Positions 5,263-5,278 of a stretch of DNA of 5,278 nt are shown in pieces (the stretch's first letter is position 1; the number at the start of each line of letters is the position of its first letter). A program made the position numbers and the translations under genes. This DNA is from an uncultured Opitutia bacterium (lineage in GTDB: Bacteria; Verrucomicrobiota; Verrucomicrobiia; Opitutales; UBA953), in NCBI GenBank assembly GCA_937875975.1, contig CALEEU010000029.1:1-5278 (forward strand), in the 5' to 3' direction. The notes beneath the pieces were generated by a model. That model was not told the origin of the DNA and did no database searches. It worked only from the letters and a program-made list of their open reading frames with translations.

Positions 5263-5278
5263 TATCCGCCCTCCGTCA

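Larger units (their letters stand above)
5032..5278. other. Gene-free, repeat-rich region downstream of alaS (continues past the window)
   Basis: These 247 bp contain no supportable gene. They hold an AGGGNC hexamer array with a small hairpin, then a reverse-oriented copy of the composite repeat found upstream of alaS, ending in the GCCACCY block and GGGATATCC near the window edge. No intrinsic terminator with a T-tract is present after alaS. Confidence 0.75.

Overview
The window is GC-rich, with coding regions that strongly prefer C- or G-ending codons. It most likely comes from a member of the Verrucomicrobia (PVC superphylum). Two observations support this. The first gene is the C-terminal part of a protein built like the large PVC-type haem-binding proteins (end of a beta-propeller, HEAT-like helices, then a cytochrome c domain). 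The alanyl-tRNA synthetase also carries sequence variants that look PVC-like to me. The assignment is by inspection only.

Layout, all genes on the + strand: (1) 1-1238, the 3' part of a periplasmic-type cytochrome c / HEAT protein, closed by a strong intrinsic terminator at 1260-1289. (2) 1366-1815, a 149-residue protein of unknown function that I do not recognise. (3) 1816-2340, a 525-bp gene-free region densely filled with short tandem repeats, mostly with a 7-bp period, plus hairpins and nested inverted repeats. (4) 2341-5031, a complete alaS, the housekeeping alanyl-tRNA synthetase. Its leader has no Shine-Dalgarno sequence and holds a 14-bp direct repeat around a small hairpin. (5) 5032-5278, a second repeat-filled gene-free stretch that runs off the window.

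The genes show no common pathway: a respiratory or dehydrogenase-type cytochrome, an orphan protein and a translation enzyme. The terminator after gene 1 and the long repeat region before alaS argue for separate transcription units.

The notable content is intergenic. The two gene-free stretches flanking alaS hold the same composite repeat in opposite orientation (about 1981-2185 and 5088-5262). It has a block of GCCACCY heptamers (36 of 38 bases identical between copies), a palindrome of CCGG-containing heptamers around a 19-bp core identical in both copies, and an array of AACCGCY heptamers. Several unrelated heptamer motifs follow each other in tandem, resembling the short tandemly repeated heptanucleotide (STRR) sequences known from cyanobacteria. 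This makes the repeats the best candidate for something undescribed. No transposase, integrase, CRISPR array or RNA gene was seen.
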